Origin: Flavobacteriales bacterium
GTDB lineage: Bacteria > Bacteroidota > Bacteroidia > Flavobacteriales_D > Crocinitomicaceae
Assembly: GCA_947460825.1 (NCBI GenBank)
Contig: CANHHA010000014.1
Coordinates: forward strand, 1 to 64,000
Direction: 5' to 3'
Length of the DNA: 64,000 nt
The position numbers and the translations under genes are program-made. How positions within the stretch are numbered: the stretch's first letter is position 1; every line of letters begins with the position of its first letter. Shown here one piece after another: positions 1 to 8,089 of the stretch. The notes under the pieces were generated by a model. The model was not told where the DNA came from. It worked only from the letters and a program-made list of their open reading frames with translations, and did not search any database.

Positions 1-2328
1 CAATACCATCAACGGGATGCGACCTTCATGCGTGTCATGCGGAAATCACATGCGAATTCTCAAGCATATCGTCCGGCTAATGTGTTTTTAAATGGTCAAT
101 TCTTCGGAGTTTATGAACTGCGAGAAAAAGCCAATGAGACCTATTTCAATGAAAATTATGGAAATGACGTAGATAGCCTCGACCTACTTTCTGTAAGTTA
201 TTGGTATGGAATGGTATTACGCACCGTAAAAGGATCCGACAGTTCGTTCTTTAATATGGTCAATTTTATCACTACAGCAGATAAAACAAATCCAAGCTAT
301 CTAAGTCAGTGCGATAAACGATTAGACTTGAAAAACTATACGGACTACATTGCCGCTGAATTGTGGTATGCAAATACCGATTGGATTTATAACAACGTGA
401 AAATTGCACGAACACGTACAACAGACAATAAGTGGCGTTTTTTCTTGCAAGATGTGGAATGGGGTCTTGGGGGTTGGACAGATTATAATTCAAATATGTT
501 TGATTGGTTTCAAAATGCTATCCAACCAAACACGTATTACGACATCCATAGCAACTTAATGCAGGATAGCACCTATAGAAATTACTTCATCAATCGGTAT
601 GCGGATTTAATGAATACAACGCTTCATCAAAATACATACACCCCGATTATTAATCAAATGTATGAAGAGCTACTCCCAGAAATGCCCCGTCATTTTGCAC
701 TTTGGACAGGGGATGTACCGGGAGGAATGAATACATACACCTATAATAGAGATGTTATTTTAGGACAATTTAATAACAGGAACACCGCGGTACGGAACCA
801 AATGTTGAATTATTATACCTTACCAAATAGTGTCAATGTTACATTGAATACAATTCCTGCAGGTGCGGGCTATATCAAAATCAGTACAATCGTTCCGGAT
901 TCATTGCCATGGACAGGAGTTTACTTCCATGGGAACCCCGTTAAAATTACAGCGGTCGCAAATCCCGGATATACCTTTGATCATTGGGAATATAACATAA
1001 ATCTTCCAGCCAATCTGTTAAACCAAGAATCCGTGGCGGTTAACATCGCTACCGATGATTATTTTACAGCCGTTTTCACAGGGACCGCATCCAACAACTC
1101 GCTCACGATTTCAGAAATAAATTATAGACCAGATACTAGCTTAGATGGAGGAAACTGGATTGAGTTGCATAATTTTGGAAATACCGAAGTAAACCTTACG
1201 GGATGGTCTTTGAAAAGCGATGACTTCTACAATGCTTACTCCTTCAGCGACGGGGTTAAAATTCCAGCAGGTGGTTATTTGGTGGTAGCACAGGACACGC
1301 AACTGTTCCATTCCGTTTATCCTACAGTTAATAACGTGGTTGGTAACCTCCGTTTTGGTTTTGAAAATAGCATGGATTCTATTTACATTTTCCGCCCAAA
1401 CAGCGACACCTTACTTGCTATGCAATTTTCAAACGACGATCCATTTCCACGTTGCGCGAATGGATTTGGTAGGACTTTAGAAAATAAATACACCACATCG
1501 ATTAGTCTGGATTCGTTATCCTGGTTCTGTGGCTGTATTGCTGGATCACCAGGTGAAGCGTATTCCCCATGTGATGAACCCGTAATTTTCAGTGAGTTCA
1601 ACCTAGGAAAGATAACAATTGCCCACAATGCAGAAGATTGGATAGAATTGAAAAACAACACGGATAACGTCATTAACTTTTCAGGATATACGCTTAAAGA
1701 CGAGAAACAATACAATAGTTTTTCGCTTACAGGATTACAACTAAATCCCGGAGAATATGCTGTTGTTGTAAAAGATTCTTCCCTATTTACTGAACGTCAC
1801 CCGTATTTTGAAGGCAAAGCACTGTTTCAACTTCCTTATGGAATCTCACGAAATGATGCCTTGCGTTTATATGACATCAACGGAACGCTGCTTCAAAGCG
1901 TAGTATTTGATACCACTAATGCATGGCCGCAAGCACCGTTTAATAGTGATTTTACGTTTGAATACTTAGAGGCCAATGCTAATCAAACGCTTGCATCAAA
2001 TTGGTTTCAGGGATGTGAAGGAGGTTCGCCCGGCAGAGCTTTCAGTGCCTGTCCTGTGCTTCCAGATGGAGAATTCGCATGGCTATACCCCAATCCGTCG
2101 AGTGGTGAAATAACGATAGCTATAGATAACATGGTCACCGGTAATTCAGGGACAACCATTGAAATATTCGACCTCAGCGGTAAACTTGTTTACAATCAAA
2201 AATTTCCAGTGGTTGTTGATTCTGTTGAACCAATCAAGATGGACCTAGGATTTCTTAGTTCAAGTATGTACTTGATACGAGTTACCAAGGCCACACAATC
2301 GGTGACCCTAAGATTGATGAAAGATTAA
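1..2328 (+). CDS. CotH-like protein with lamin-tail domains and T9SS type A sorting domain (5' partial)
   Basis: The frame is open from the first base, so the true start lies before the window. The first ~270 residues look like a CotH kinase-like domain: a FLNGQFFGVYEL strand, then NVKIAR, and KWRFFLQDVEWGLGG near residue 150, which resembles the family's late acidic-W-G motif. Two lamin-tail-like domains follow, starting at ISEINYRP (~residue 375) and ISEFNLG (~residue 530), each with a WIEL core. The last ~80 residues (LYPNPSSGE, then IFDLSGKLV and MYLIRV) form a T9SS type A sorting domain. It is therefore probably exported and kept at the cell surface. CotH proteins phosphorylate spore-coat proteins in Bacillus; the substrate here is unknown. 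Its stop overlaps the stop of the convergent next gene. Confidence 0.9.
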   Translation, partial: QYHQRDATFMRVMRKSHANSQAYRPANVFLNGQFFGVYELREKANETYFNENYGNDVDSLDLLSVSYWYGMVLRTVKGSDSSFFNMVNFITTADKTNPSYLSQCDKRLDLKNYTDYIAAELWYANTDWIYNNVKIARTRTTDNKWRFFLQDVEWGLGGWTDYNSNMFDWFQNAIQPNTYYDIHSNLMQDSTYRNYFINRYADLMNTTLHQNTYTPIINQMYEELLPEMPRHFALWTGDVPGGMNTYTYNRDVILGQFNNRNTAVRNQMLNYYTLPNSVNVTLNTIPAGAGYIKISTIVPDSLPWTGVYFHGNPVKITAVANPGYTFDHWEYNINLPANLLNQESVAVNIATDDYFTAVFTGTASNNSLTISEINYRPDTSLDGGNWIELHNFGNTEVNLTGWSLKSDDFYNAYSFSDGVKIPAGGYLVVAQDTQLFHSVYPTVNNVVGNLRFGFENSMDSIYIFRPNSDTLLAMQFSNDDPFPRCANGFGRTLENKYTTSISLDSLSWFCGCIAGSPGEAYSPCDEPVIFSEFNLGKITIAHNAEDWIELKNNTDNVINFSGYTLKDEKQYNSFSLTGLQLNPGEYAVVVKDSSLFTERHPYFEGKALFQLPYGISRNDALRLYDINGTLLQSVVFDTTNAWPQAPFNSDFTFEYLEANANQTLASNWFQGCEGGSPGRAFSACPVLPDGEFAWLYPNPSSGEITIAIDNMVTGNSGTTIEIFDLSGKLVYNQKFPVVVDSVEPIKMDLGFLSSSMYLIRVTKATQSVTLRLMKD

Positions 2329-2840
2329 GCCTGAGAAGCGCGATTCAATAGGGTAATCATCGCAGCAGTAACAATAAACAATTGCGTTGCTGTTTCATCA
2401 TCCATAGAAGTACCATCCTCATCGTCGGTAGACACTTCCATAGCCATGAATCGAGTCAATTCAGGTTGGTCACAAAAGTCCTCCAACATTTGTTCTGACT
2501 CTTCATCATCTTGCTCAAAGTATGCGTCAAGCATGGTAGAGAATTCCGGTTGAAATGCTTCGATCATTTCTTCAGTAATCTCAACAGGCGTTAATCCCGC
2601 TTGATTGAAGGACTCAATAATTACCCAAAAATAGTAGAGTAAATATCCTTCTAATGCTTCATTTTCATACTCTGTAGGTGCTGCTAAGACATAATCTAAA
2701 AGCACAGGTTGTTTCACTGAAAATGCGGTAATCCCATCTTCCAATTGTTCATCTGTTGCATCGTCAACCCAATCCAAGGCTGTTTCAATGTGTTTAATTT
2801 CAATATGTTTCATCGCCTCAAAGGTAGGTTTTTTGCCCAT
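2325..2840 (-). CDS. Acidic hypothetical protein
   Basis: About 171 residues, strongly acidic, with no signal peptide or membrane segment, so probably cytoplasmic. The middle holds runs of Glu and Asp (residues ~100-130) and the end is a hydrophobic Ala/Ile/Leu helix. I do not recognise a family. The frame stays open upstream to a GTG at 2867, but I chose the ATG at 2840 (MGKKPTFEAM); a further ATG lies at 2813. It is convergent with the CotH-like gene, their stop codons overlapping by four bases, and divergent from the DUF6132/rhodanese operon. Confidence 0.65.
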   Translation of the reverse strand: MGKKPTFEAMKHIEIKHIETALDWVDDATDEQLEDGITAFSVKQPVLLDYVLAAPTEYENEALEGYLLYYFWVIIESFNQAGLTPVEITEEMIEAFQPEFSTMLDAYFEQDDEESEQMLEDFCDQPELTRFMAMEVSTDDEDGTSMDDETATQLFIVTAAMITLLNRASQA

Positions 2841-2887
2841 AAAACGAAAGTGTAACTTTAGATACACATCAAATTAAATCATCCACT

Positions 2888-2895
2888 TACCTTTG
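2888..2895 (+). promoter_or_regulatory. -7 promoter box (TACCTTTG)
   Basis: TACCTTTG matches the Bacteroidota -7 consensus TAnnTTTG and sits 7 bases before the ATG of the DUF6132-like gene, so the transcript would be nearly leaderless. No convincing -33 TTTG was seen. Confidence 0.55.
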
Positions 2896-2902
2896 TATTG
2901 AA

Positions 2903-3094
2903 ATGAAAACAAAACTTTTTTATATCGGAATGACCTTGCTTGGAATGCTTGTTGGTTTCTTATACTATAGATTTTATGGGTGTACTGAGGGGTGTATGAT
3001 CACTGGGAATCCTTGGCGATCAACCGCATATTTTGGATTAATGTTTTTACTAGGAAGTAATTTAATTAAAGATTTAATAACAAAAAAGTCATGA
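2903..3094 (+). CDS. DUF6132-like small membrane protein
   Basis: 63 residues with two predicted membrane helices (residues ~5-22 and ~42-56) joined by a loop containing Y-G-C-x-x-G-C. The pair of cysteines in the loop is the notable feature and fits the small DUF6132-type proteins that commonly sit beside rhodanese genes in Bacteroidota. Its TGA overlaps the ATG of the next gene by four bases, so the two are translationally coupled. A role in sulfur or persulfide handling at the membrane is inferred only from the neighbours. Confidence 0.7.
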   Translation: MKTKLFYIGMTLLGMLVGFLYYRFYGCTEGCMITGNPWRSTAYFGLMFLLGSNLIKDLITKKS

Positions 3095-3351
3095 GTGAAT
3101 TTAACGGAAGCATCGTCGATGTAAGAACACGAGCAGAATTTAACGGAGGCCATGTGGTCAATTCAGTAAACATTCCTTTGCAAGAAATAATGGAACATGT
3201 GGAGGAGATTAAACAAATGAAAACACCAATCATATTTTGCTGTGCATCCGGTGGAAGAAGCGGTCAAGCTACACAGTACTTCAAATCAATGGGCGTCAAT
3301 TGTGAAAACGGCGGCGGATGGATGGAAGTTAATCATCAATTTAATCATTAA
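3091..3351 (+). CDS. Rhodanese-like domain protein
   Basis: 86 residues forming one rhodanese domain: VDVRTRAEF near residue 9, a GGHVVNSVNIP strand, and active-site loop CCASGGRSG near residue 50, with the catalytic cysteine of the sulfurtransferase fold preceded by another cysteine. No signal peptide, so cytoplasmic. It follows the DUF6132-like gene with an ATGA overlap and precedes a second rhodanese by three bases. It probably carries persulfide sulfur; the acceptor is unknown. Confidence 0.85.
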   Translation: MSEFNGSIVDVRTRAEFNGGHVVNSVNIPLQEIMEHVEEIKQMKTPIIFCCASGGRSGQATQYFKSMGVNCENGGGWMEVNHQFNH

Positions 3352-3354
3352 ATC

Positions 3355-3657
3355 ATGGGATTATTTAGCAGTATTTTTGGTAAACGTGCTGATTTTGCAC
3401 AACTGGTGAAAGACGGAGCTGTAATTCTTGACGTGCGTACGCCTGGAGAATATGCGGGAGGTCACATCAAGGGCTCGAAGAACATTCCGCTTCAAAGCAT
3501 ACAACAGAACTTAAGTAAAATCCCTAAAGACAAAGTAATTATTACCTGTTGTGCTTCAGGCATGCGCAGCGGATCAGCAAAATCGATGCTTCTATCGAAT
3601 GGATTTAAAGAAGTTCACAACGGTGGAGGTTGGATGAGTCTAAAAGGTAAACTTTAA
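3355..3657 (+). CDS. Rhodanese-like domain protein
   Basis: 100 residues: a short hydrophobic N-terminus (MGLFSSIFGK), then a rhodanese domain with LDVRTPGEYAGGHIKG, active-site loop CCASGMRSG near residue 63 and a C-terminal GGGWMSL also present in the upstream rhodanese. The two are clearly related and probably arose by tandem duplication. It is the last gene of the operon; a rho-independent terminator follows directly. Confidence 0.85.
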   Translation: MGLFSSIFGKRADFAQLVKDGAVILDVRTPGEYAGGHIKGSKNIPLQSIQQNLSKIPKDKVIITCCASGMRSGSAKSMLLSNGFKEVHNGGGWMSLKGKL

Positions 3658-3675
3658 GCGATAGCAACCAGATAG

Positions 3676-3703
3676 GAAAGGGGCACCAGCCCCTTTTCTT
3701 TTT
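3676..3703 (+). terminator. Rho-independent terminator after the rhodanese operon
   Basis: A GC-rich stem (AAGGGGC paired with GCCCCTT, flanking A/T pairs, loop acca) is followed by a T-rich run. It closes the 2903-3657 operon. Confidence 0.85.
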
Positions 3704-3722
3704 AAATATTATTCAACTTTAC

Positions 3723-3730
3723 TACCTTTG
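3723..3730 (+). promoter_or_regulatory. -7 promoter box (TACCTTTG)
   Basis: TACCTTTG fits TAnnTTTG and lies 24 bases before the trhO start, just downstream of the preceding terminator. Confidence 0.55.
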
Positions 3731-3754
3731 TGCATCCTTTAAATTTTACATAGC

Positions 3755-4798
3755 ATGCAACTGTGGAATAAATATAACAAGGAGGAGCTGGAAAAAAAAC
3801 TTAGAGAAAAGGGCCATACCTATGTTACGGTATCGTTCTACACCTACGCAAAAATCCAAGATCCTCATTCCTTTAGAAATCAACTCTATGCCATGTTGGA
3901 TTCCCTTGATGTGGTTGGTCGAACCTATGTGGCCCACGAAGGAATTAATGCCCAAATTGCGGTTCCCAATACGCATTTTGAAGCATTCAAAGAAAAACTC
4001 TATTCGATTGATTTCTTGCATGGAATTCGATTAAATGTAGCAGTTAAAGAAGAAGGAGCCGAATTTCCTTTTCTCAAGCTAAAAATAAAAGTGCGAGATA
4101 AAATCCTTGCCGATGGCTTGAATGATGAAACCTTTGATGTCACCAATAAAGGCCAGCACCTTACCGCAGAAGAATTTAATAAATTGACCACGGAATCCGA
4201 GTGTTTGTTGGTTGATTTTCGAAATCATTACGAACACGAAGTGGGTCACTTCAAAGATGCTATTCTGCCCGATGTGGACACCTTTCGCGACTCATTACCG
4301 GTAATTGAAGAAGAAATCCTAAAAGGCAATGAAGATAAAAAAGTAATCATGTACTGCACGGGAGGTATTCGGTGCGAAAAAGCATCCGCTTGGTTCAAAC
4401 ACCGTGGTTTCAGTAATGTGTATCAATTAGATGGTGGCATTATTAAATACGCCAATGAATGCAAAAGCCAAGGACTAGAAAATAAATTTTTAGGAAAGAA
4501 CTTTGTGTTTGACGAACGACGGGGTGAACGAATTTCTGACGATATCATTAGTGAATGCCATCAATGTGGAGCGCCCTGCGACACCCACACCAATTGCGCA
4601 TTTGAAGGATGTCATTTATTGTTTATACAATGCGACACCTGTAAGGCTATCATGGAGAATTGTTGTTCCGATGAATGCAAAACCATCACCCATTTACCCG
4701 AAGAGGAACAAAAAGAATTGCGTAAGAAATTAACGCAAAGTAACCTCATTTTTAAAAAAGGGAGATTCGAGCCGAATAAGCTTAAATTAAATAGGTAA
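3755..4798 (+). CDS. trhO: tRNA uridine(34) hydroxylase TrhO (YceA family)
   Basis: 347 residues. The family makes 5-hydroxyuridine at position 34 of tRNA using O2. An N-terminal acylphosphatase-like domain (residues ~20-105, with VAHEGINAQIA) precedes a rhodanese domain (~130-235) whose active-site loop is YCTGGIRCEKA near residue 200, with LDGGIIKYA after it. The C-terminal part carries a Cys-rich zinc-type segment (CHQCGAPC, then CDTC and CCSDEC). Length and domain order match the family. It stands alone after a terminator with its own -7 box. Confidence 0.93.
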   Translation: MQLWNKYNKEELEKKLREKGHTYVTVSFYTYAKIQDPHSFRNQLYAMLDSLDVVGRTYVAHEGINAQIAVPNTHFEAFKEKLYSIDFLHGIRLNVAVKEEGAEFPFLKLKIKVRDKILADGLNDETFDVTNKGQHLTAEEFNKLTTESECLLVDFRNHYEHEVGHFKDAILPDVDTFRDSLPVIEEEILKGNEDKKVIMYCTGGIRCEKASAWFKHRGFSNVYQLDGGIIKYANECKSQGLENKFLGKNFVFDERRGERISDDIISECHQCGAPCDTHTNCAFEGCHLLFIQCDTCKAIMENCCSDECKTITHLPEEEQKELRKKLTQSNLIFKKGRFEPNKLKLNR

Positions 4799-4804
4799 TT
4801 GAGC

Positions 4805-4812
4805 TATCTTTG
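4805..4812 (+). promoter_or_regulatory. -7 promoter box (TATCTTTG)
   Basis: TATCTTTG matches TAnnTTTG and sits 16 bases before the lgt ATG. Confidence 0.55.
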
Positions 4813-4828
4813 ATACAAATTCACATTC

Positions 4829-5695
4829 ATGAACTTGCATCTTTTCATTAATTGGTCGTTCGACGCTGAAATCATCCCAGAATACCGTACACCCAACTGG
4901 TATGGCTTACTCTTCGTTTCGGGAATGATCCTTGGATATTTCGTGATTCGTAAAATGTTCAAACAAGAAAACATCTCCAATGATTTACTGGATAAGCTGG
5001 TGATGTATATGGTTCCTGCCACCGTTATTGGTGCTCGGTTAGGTCATGTTTTTTTTTACGGTCCGTATTGGGGTCCTGAAGGATATTTTTCTCATCCAGA
5101 AGAAATCTTTAAAATCTGGGAAGGTGGTTTAGCCAGTCACGGCGCCGCAGTAGTTATTCTCTTGGCCTTGTGGTATTTTTCCAATAAAGTAATTCACCGA
5201 CCTTATCTCTGGATGCTTGATCGCATTGCAGCCCCTATCGCCATTGCTGGTGCATTCATTAGACTGGGGAATTTGGTCAACCACGAAATGGTTGGATACG
5301 TAACCGATGTTCCATGGGGTTTTCGATTCTTACACCACGACTGCATGAACTTAATTGACGGTCAATACCTCTGTGATTGGGCTGAAATCCCAGTGCGTCA
5401 CCCCGCAAACCTCTATGAATCACTTGCATATTTTCTTTCGTTCGGAATACTCATGTTCCTTTATTGGAAAAAACAAGGATGGAAAAAACAAGGCTTGGTA
5501 TTTGGAACCTTCCTTATCCTAATTTTTGGATTCCGTTTCTTGATTGAATTTTTAAAGGAAAGTCAAACCGATAACGACTCACTCGTAGATGTAAGCACAG
5601 GGTTAAACACCGGACAATGGTTAAGCGTTCCCCTTGTTTTAGCGGGTATAATTTTAATTATTCGGGCAAGAAAAAAATCATTCGAGGAAGCTTAG
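4829..5695 (+). CDS. lgt: Prolipoprotein diacylglyceryl transferase Lgt
   Basis: 288 residues, about seven membrane helices. Lgt moves diacylglyceryl from phosphatidylglycerol to the lipobox cysteine of prolipoproteins, the first step in lipoprotein maturation in the inner membrane. Family marks are the GARLGHVFFYG segment (~residue 67) and the signature around IRLGNLVNHEMVG (~residue 148), holding the conserved Arg, Asn and Glu, followed by HPANLYES. Several predicted lipoproteins in the window (GldB, the CapA-like, DUF2807 and FISUMP proteins) would be substrates. Confidence 0.95.
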   Translation: MNLHLFINWSFDAEIIPEYRTPNWYGLLFVSGMILGYFVIRKMFKQENISNDLLDKLVMYMVPATVIGARLGHVFFYGPYWGPEGYFSHPEEIFKIWEGGLASHGAAVVILLALWYFSNKVIHRPYLWMLDRIAAPIAIAGAFIRLGNLVNHEMVGYVTDVPWGFRFLHHDCMNLIDGQYLCDWAEIPVRHPANLYESLAYFLSFGILMFLYWKKQGWKKQGLVFGTFLILIFGFRFLIEFLKESQTDNDSLVDVSTGLNTGQWLSVPLVLAGIILIIRARKKSFEEA

Positions 5696-5730
5696 TGTAT
5701 AATTGACATTAAGATATTCGGAATCCTTTA

Positions 5731-5738
5731 TATATTTG
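5731..5738 (+). promoter_or_regulatory. -7 promoter box (TATATTTG)
   Basis: TATATTTG matches TAnnTTTG and lies 17 bases before the pdhA start. A TTG at 5703-5705 could be part of a -33 element. Confidence 0.5.
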
Positions 5739-5755
5739 TAAAAATTTGTTGAAAT

Positions 5756-6796
5756 ATGGCAATTAAGTCAAGCACGAAAAAAGCAGCTGCTCCTAAGAGT
5801 TCCGAAGGGAAATTCGGGAAAGAAACATACGTTAAATGGTACAAAGACATGTTACTCATTCGACGTTTTGAAGAAAAAACTGGTCAGTTATACATTCAAC
5901 AGAAATTTGGTGGGTTTTGTCACCTTTACATTGGACAAGAAGCCATTGCCGTTGGTACCGCGAGTGCGGTGCGCCCTACAGACAAGCACATGACCGCATA
6001 CCGCGACCATGCCCATCCAATTGCTTTGGGAACGGATCCACGCGTGTTAATGGCTGAATTATACGGTCGTATCACGGGTTGTTCCAAAGGAAAAGGAGGC
6101 TCCATGCACTTTTTTGACAAGGAGAAAAATTTCATGGGAGGCCATGGTATCGTAGGAGCTCAAATTCCTATGGGAACTGGTGTTGCTTTTGCTGAACAAT
6201 ATAACGGAACAGAAAACGTCGCGATTGTTTCCATGGGTGACGGTGCGGTTCGACAAGGCGCATTGCATGAAACCTTTAATATGGCGATGATGTGGAAACT
6301 TCCAGTGATTTATATCATTGAAAATAACAACTATGCGATGGGAACAAGCGTTGAACGAACGACCAACGTTACCGATCTTTCTAAAATTGGGCTTTCGTAC
6401 GAAATGCCTTCAAAAATTGTTAACGGAATGCGTCCGGAAGATGTCCACAATGCCATCGAAGAAGCAGCAAACAGAGCACGTCGCGGAGATGGACCTACCC
6501 TACTCGACATCCGTACATACCGATATAAAGGCCACTCGATGTCAGATCCACAAAAATATCGCACAAAGGACGAAGTTGCTGATTGGATGGAGCAAGACCC
6601 TATTGAGCATGTGTTGTCTGTGATTAAATCCAATAAATGGCTTTCGGAAAAAGAATTAAGCGACATCGATGCTTGGGTTAAAAACGAAGTAGATGAAAGC
6701 GTTACTTTCGCTGAAAACTCTCCTTACCCAGATGCTTCTGAACTATACAAAGACGTTTACGTTCAAGCAGATTATCCATTCATTAAAGAATATTAA
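5756..6796 (+). CDS. pdhA: Pyruvate dehydrogenase E1 component, alpha subunit
   Basis: 346 residues. With E1-beta it decarboxylates pyruvate using thiamine diphosphate and passes the acetyl group to E2. The ThDP-binding stretch starts at GDGAVRQGALHE (~residue 162) and ends at NNNYAMGTSVER, typical of the family. The YRYKGHSMSDP loop near residue 262 matches the segment that holds the regulatory serines in mitochondrial E1-alpha. The first ~20 residues are a Lys/Ala/Ser-rich tail. pdhC follows after 11 bases, while E1-beta and E3 genes are not here, so they must lie elsewhere. Confidence 0.95.
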   Translation: MAIKSSTKKAAAPKSSEGKFGKETYVKWYKDMLLIRRFEEKTGQLYIQQKFGGFCHLYIGQEAIAVGTASAVRPTDKHMTAYRDHAHPIALGTDPRVLMAELYGRITGCSKGKGGSMHFFDKEKNFMGGHGIVGAQIPMGTGVAFAEQYNGTENVAIVSMGDGAVRQGALHETFNMAMMWKLPVIYIIENNNYAMGTSVERTTNVTDLSKIGLSYEMPSKIVNGMRPEDVHNAIEEAANRARRGDGPTLLDIRTYRYKGHSMSDPQKYRTKDEVADWMEQDPIEHVLSVIKSNKWLSEKELSDIDAWVKNEVDESVTFAENSPYPDASELYKDVYVQADYPFIKEY

Positions 6797-6807
6797 TAGT
6801 AAAAGCT

Positions 6808-8073
6808 ATGGCTGAAGTAATATACATGCCCAAATTAAGTGATACCATGACCGAAGGCGTTGTGGCATCTTGGTTAAAAAATGTGGGCGATGCTGTGAAA
6901 AATGGCGAATTGTTGGCAGAAATTGAAACCGATAAAGCCACCATGGAATTTGAATCGTTCTATGACGGCGTATTGTTGCACATCGGTGTGGAAACCGGCA
7001 AAGCGGCTCCCGTGAATTCCTTGCTAGCTATTATCGGCCAAGCCGGTGAAGATATTTCTTCCTTGCTGAATGCAGCTCCGGCAGCAGAGCCAGCGAAAAC
7101 TGAAGAAGTGAAGCCAGCTCCAGTTGTTCAAACCCATGCGCCGATAACTACTCCAGCTCCCGCTGTTGTTACTGTGAGTACACCAAAAAGCACACCTAAA
7201 CCCATCGCATCTAACGATCGAGTATATGCCTCCCCTCTGGCTAAGAAATTAGCGGAGGAAAAAGGAATTGATCTCCAATACGTAGCAGGTTCCGGAGAAA
7301 ATGGAAGAATCGTAAAACGTGATGTGGATCACTATACGCCGCATCCGAACGGTGTTTCTGCATCCGCTGGTAATTCAGCTGGCTTAACTACAGAAACCTA
7401 TACCGATGAGCCTATTTCTCAAATGAGAAAAACGATTGCTCGAAGATTGGCTGAAAGTAAATTTACTGCACCGCATTTTTATCTCACCCTAGATATCCAC
7501 ATGGATAATGCCATGGCATTTAGAACCTCTGTCAATGCGACGGAAGGGTACAAAATATCGTTTAATGACATCGTTGTTAAAGCGGTAGCACTATCACTTA
7601 GAAAACATCCAACGGTTAATTCTTCTTGGATGGGCGACTTCATCCGTAGAAACCAACACGTTAACATTGGTGTAGCCGTTGCTGTAGAAGATGGCTTATT
7701 GGTCCCGGTAGTTCGCTTTGCAGATACTAAAGGATTTATGCAAATCTCTGCAGAAGTAAAAGACTTTGCTGGTCGCGCTAAAGAGAAAAAACTACAGCCT
7801 GCAGATTGGGAAGGAAATACATTTACGATCTCCAATCTTGGTATGTTTGGTATTGAGTCTTTTACGGCGATTGTGAATCCACCCGATAGTTGTATTTTAG
7901 CTGTTGGAGGCATCAAGGAAGTTCCTGTAGTAAAGAATGGGCAAGTGGTCCCAGGCAATGTAATGAAAGTGACCTTATCTTGTGACCACCGCGTGGTAGA
8001 CGGTGCAAGCGGCTCAGCATTCTTACAAACATTCAAAAACTATATGGAAAATCCAGTTTCGATGCTCCTTTGA
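6808..8073 (+). CDS. pdhC: Dihydrolipoamide acetyltransferase (PDH E2)
   Basis: 421 residues, the core of the pyruvate dehydrogenase complex. Domains in order: one lipoyl domain (1-~78) with the lipoylated lysine in ETDKATMEF; an Ala/Pro/Thr-rich flexible linker (~90-135); the peripheral subunit-binding domain (~138-175, ASPLAKKLAEEKGID); and the catalytic domain (~200-421) with the active-site motif DHRVVDGA near residue 393. A single lipoyl domain is a common bacterial layout. Probably cotranscribed with pdhA. Confidence 0.95.
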   Translation: MAEVIYMPKLSDTMTEGVVASWLKNVGDAVKNGELLAEIETDKATMEFESFYDGVLLHIGVETGKAAPVNSLLAIIGQAGEDISSLLNAAPAAEPAKTEEVKPAPVVQTHAPITTPAPAVVTVSTPKSTPKPIASNDRVYASPLAKKLAEEKGIDLQYVAGSGENGRIVKRDVDHYTPHPNGVSASAGNSAGLTTETYTDEPISQMRKTIARRLAESKFTAPHFYLTLDIHMDNAMAFRTSVNATEGYKISFNDIVVKAVALSLRKHPTVNSSWMGDFIRRNQHVNIGVAVAVEDGLLVPVVRFADTKGFMQISAEVKDFAGRAKEKKLQPADWEGNTFTISNLGMFGIESFTAIVNPPDSCILAVGGIKEVPVVKNGQVVPGNVMKVTLSCDHRVVDGASGSAFLQTFKNYMENPVSMLL

Positions 8074-8089
8074 GTAAGCGAATGGATGT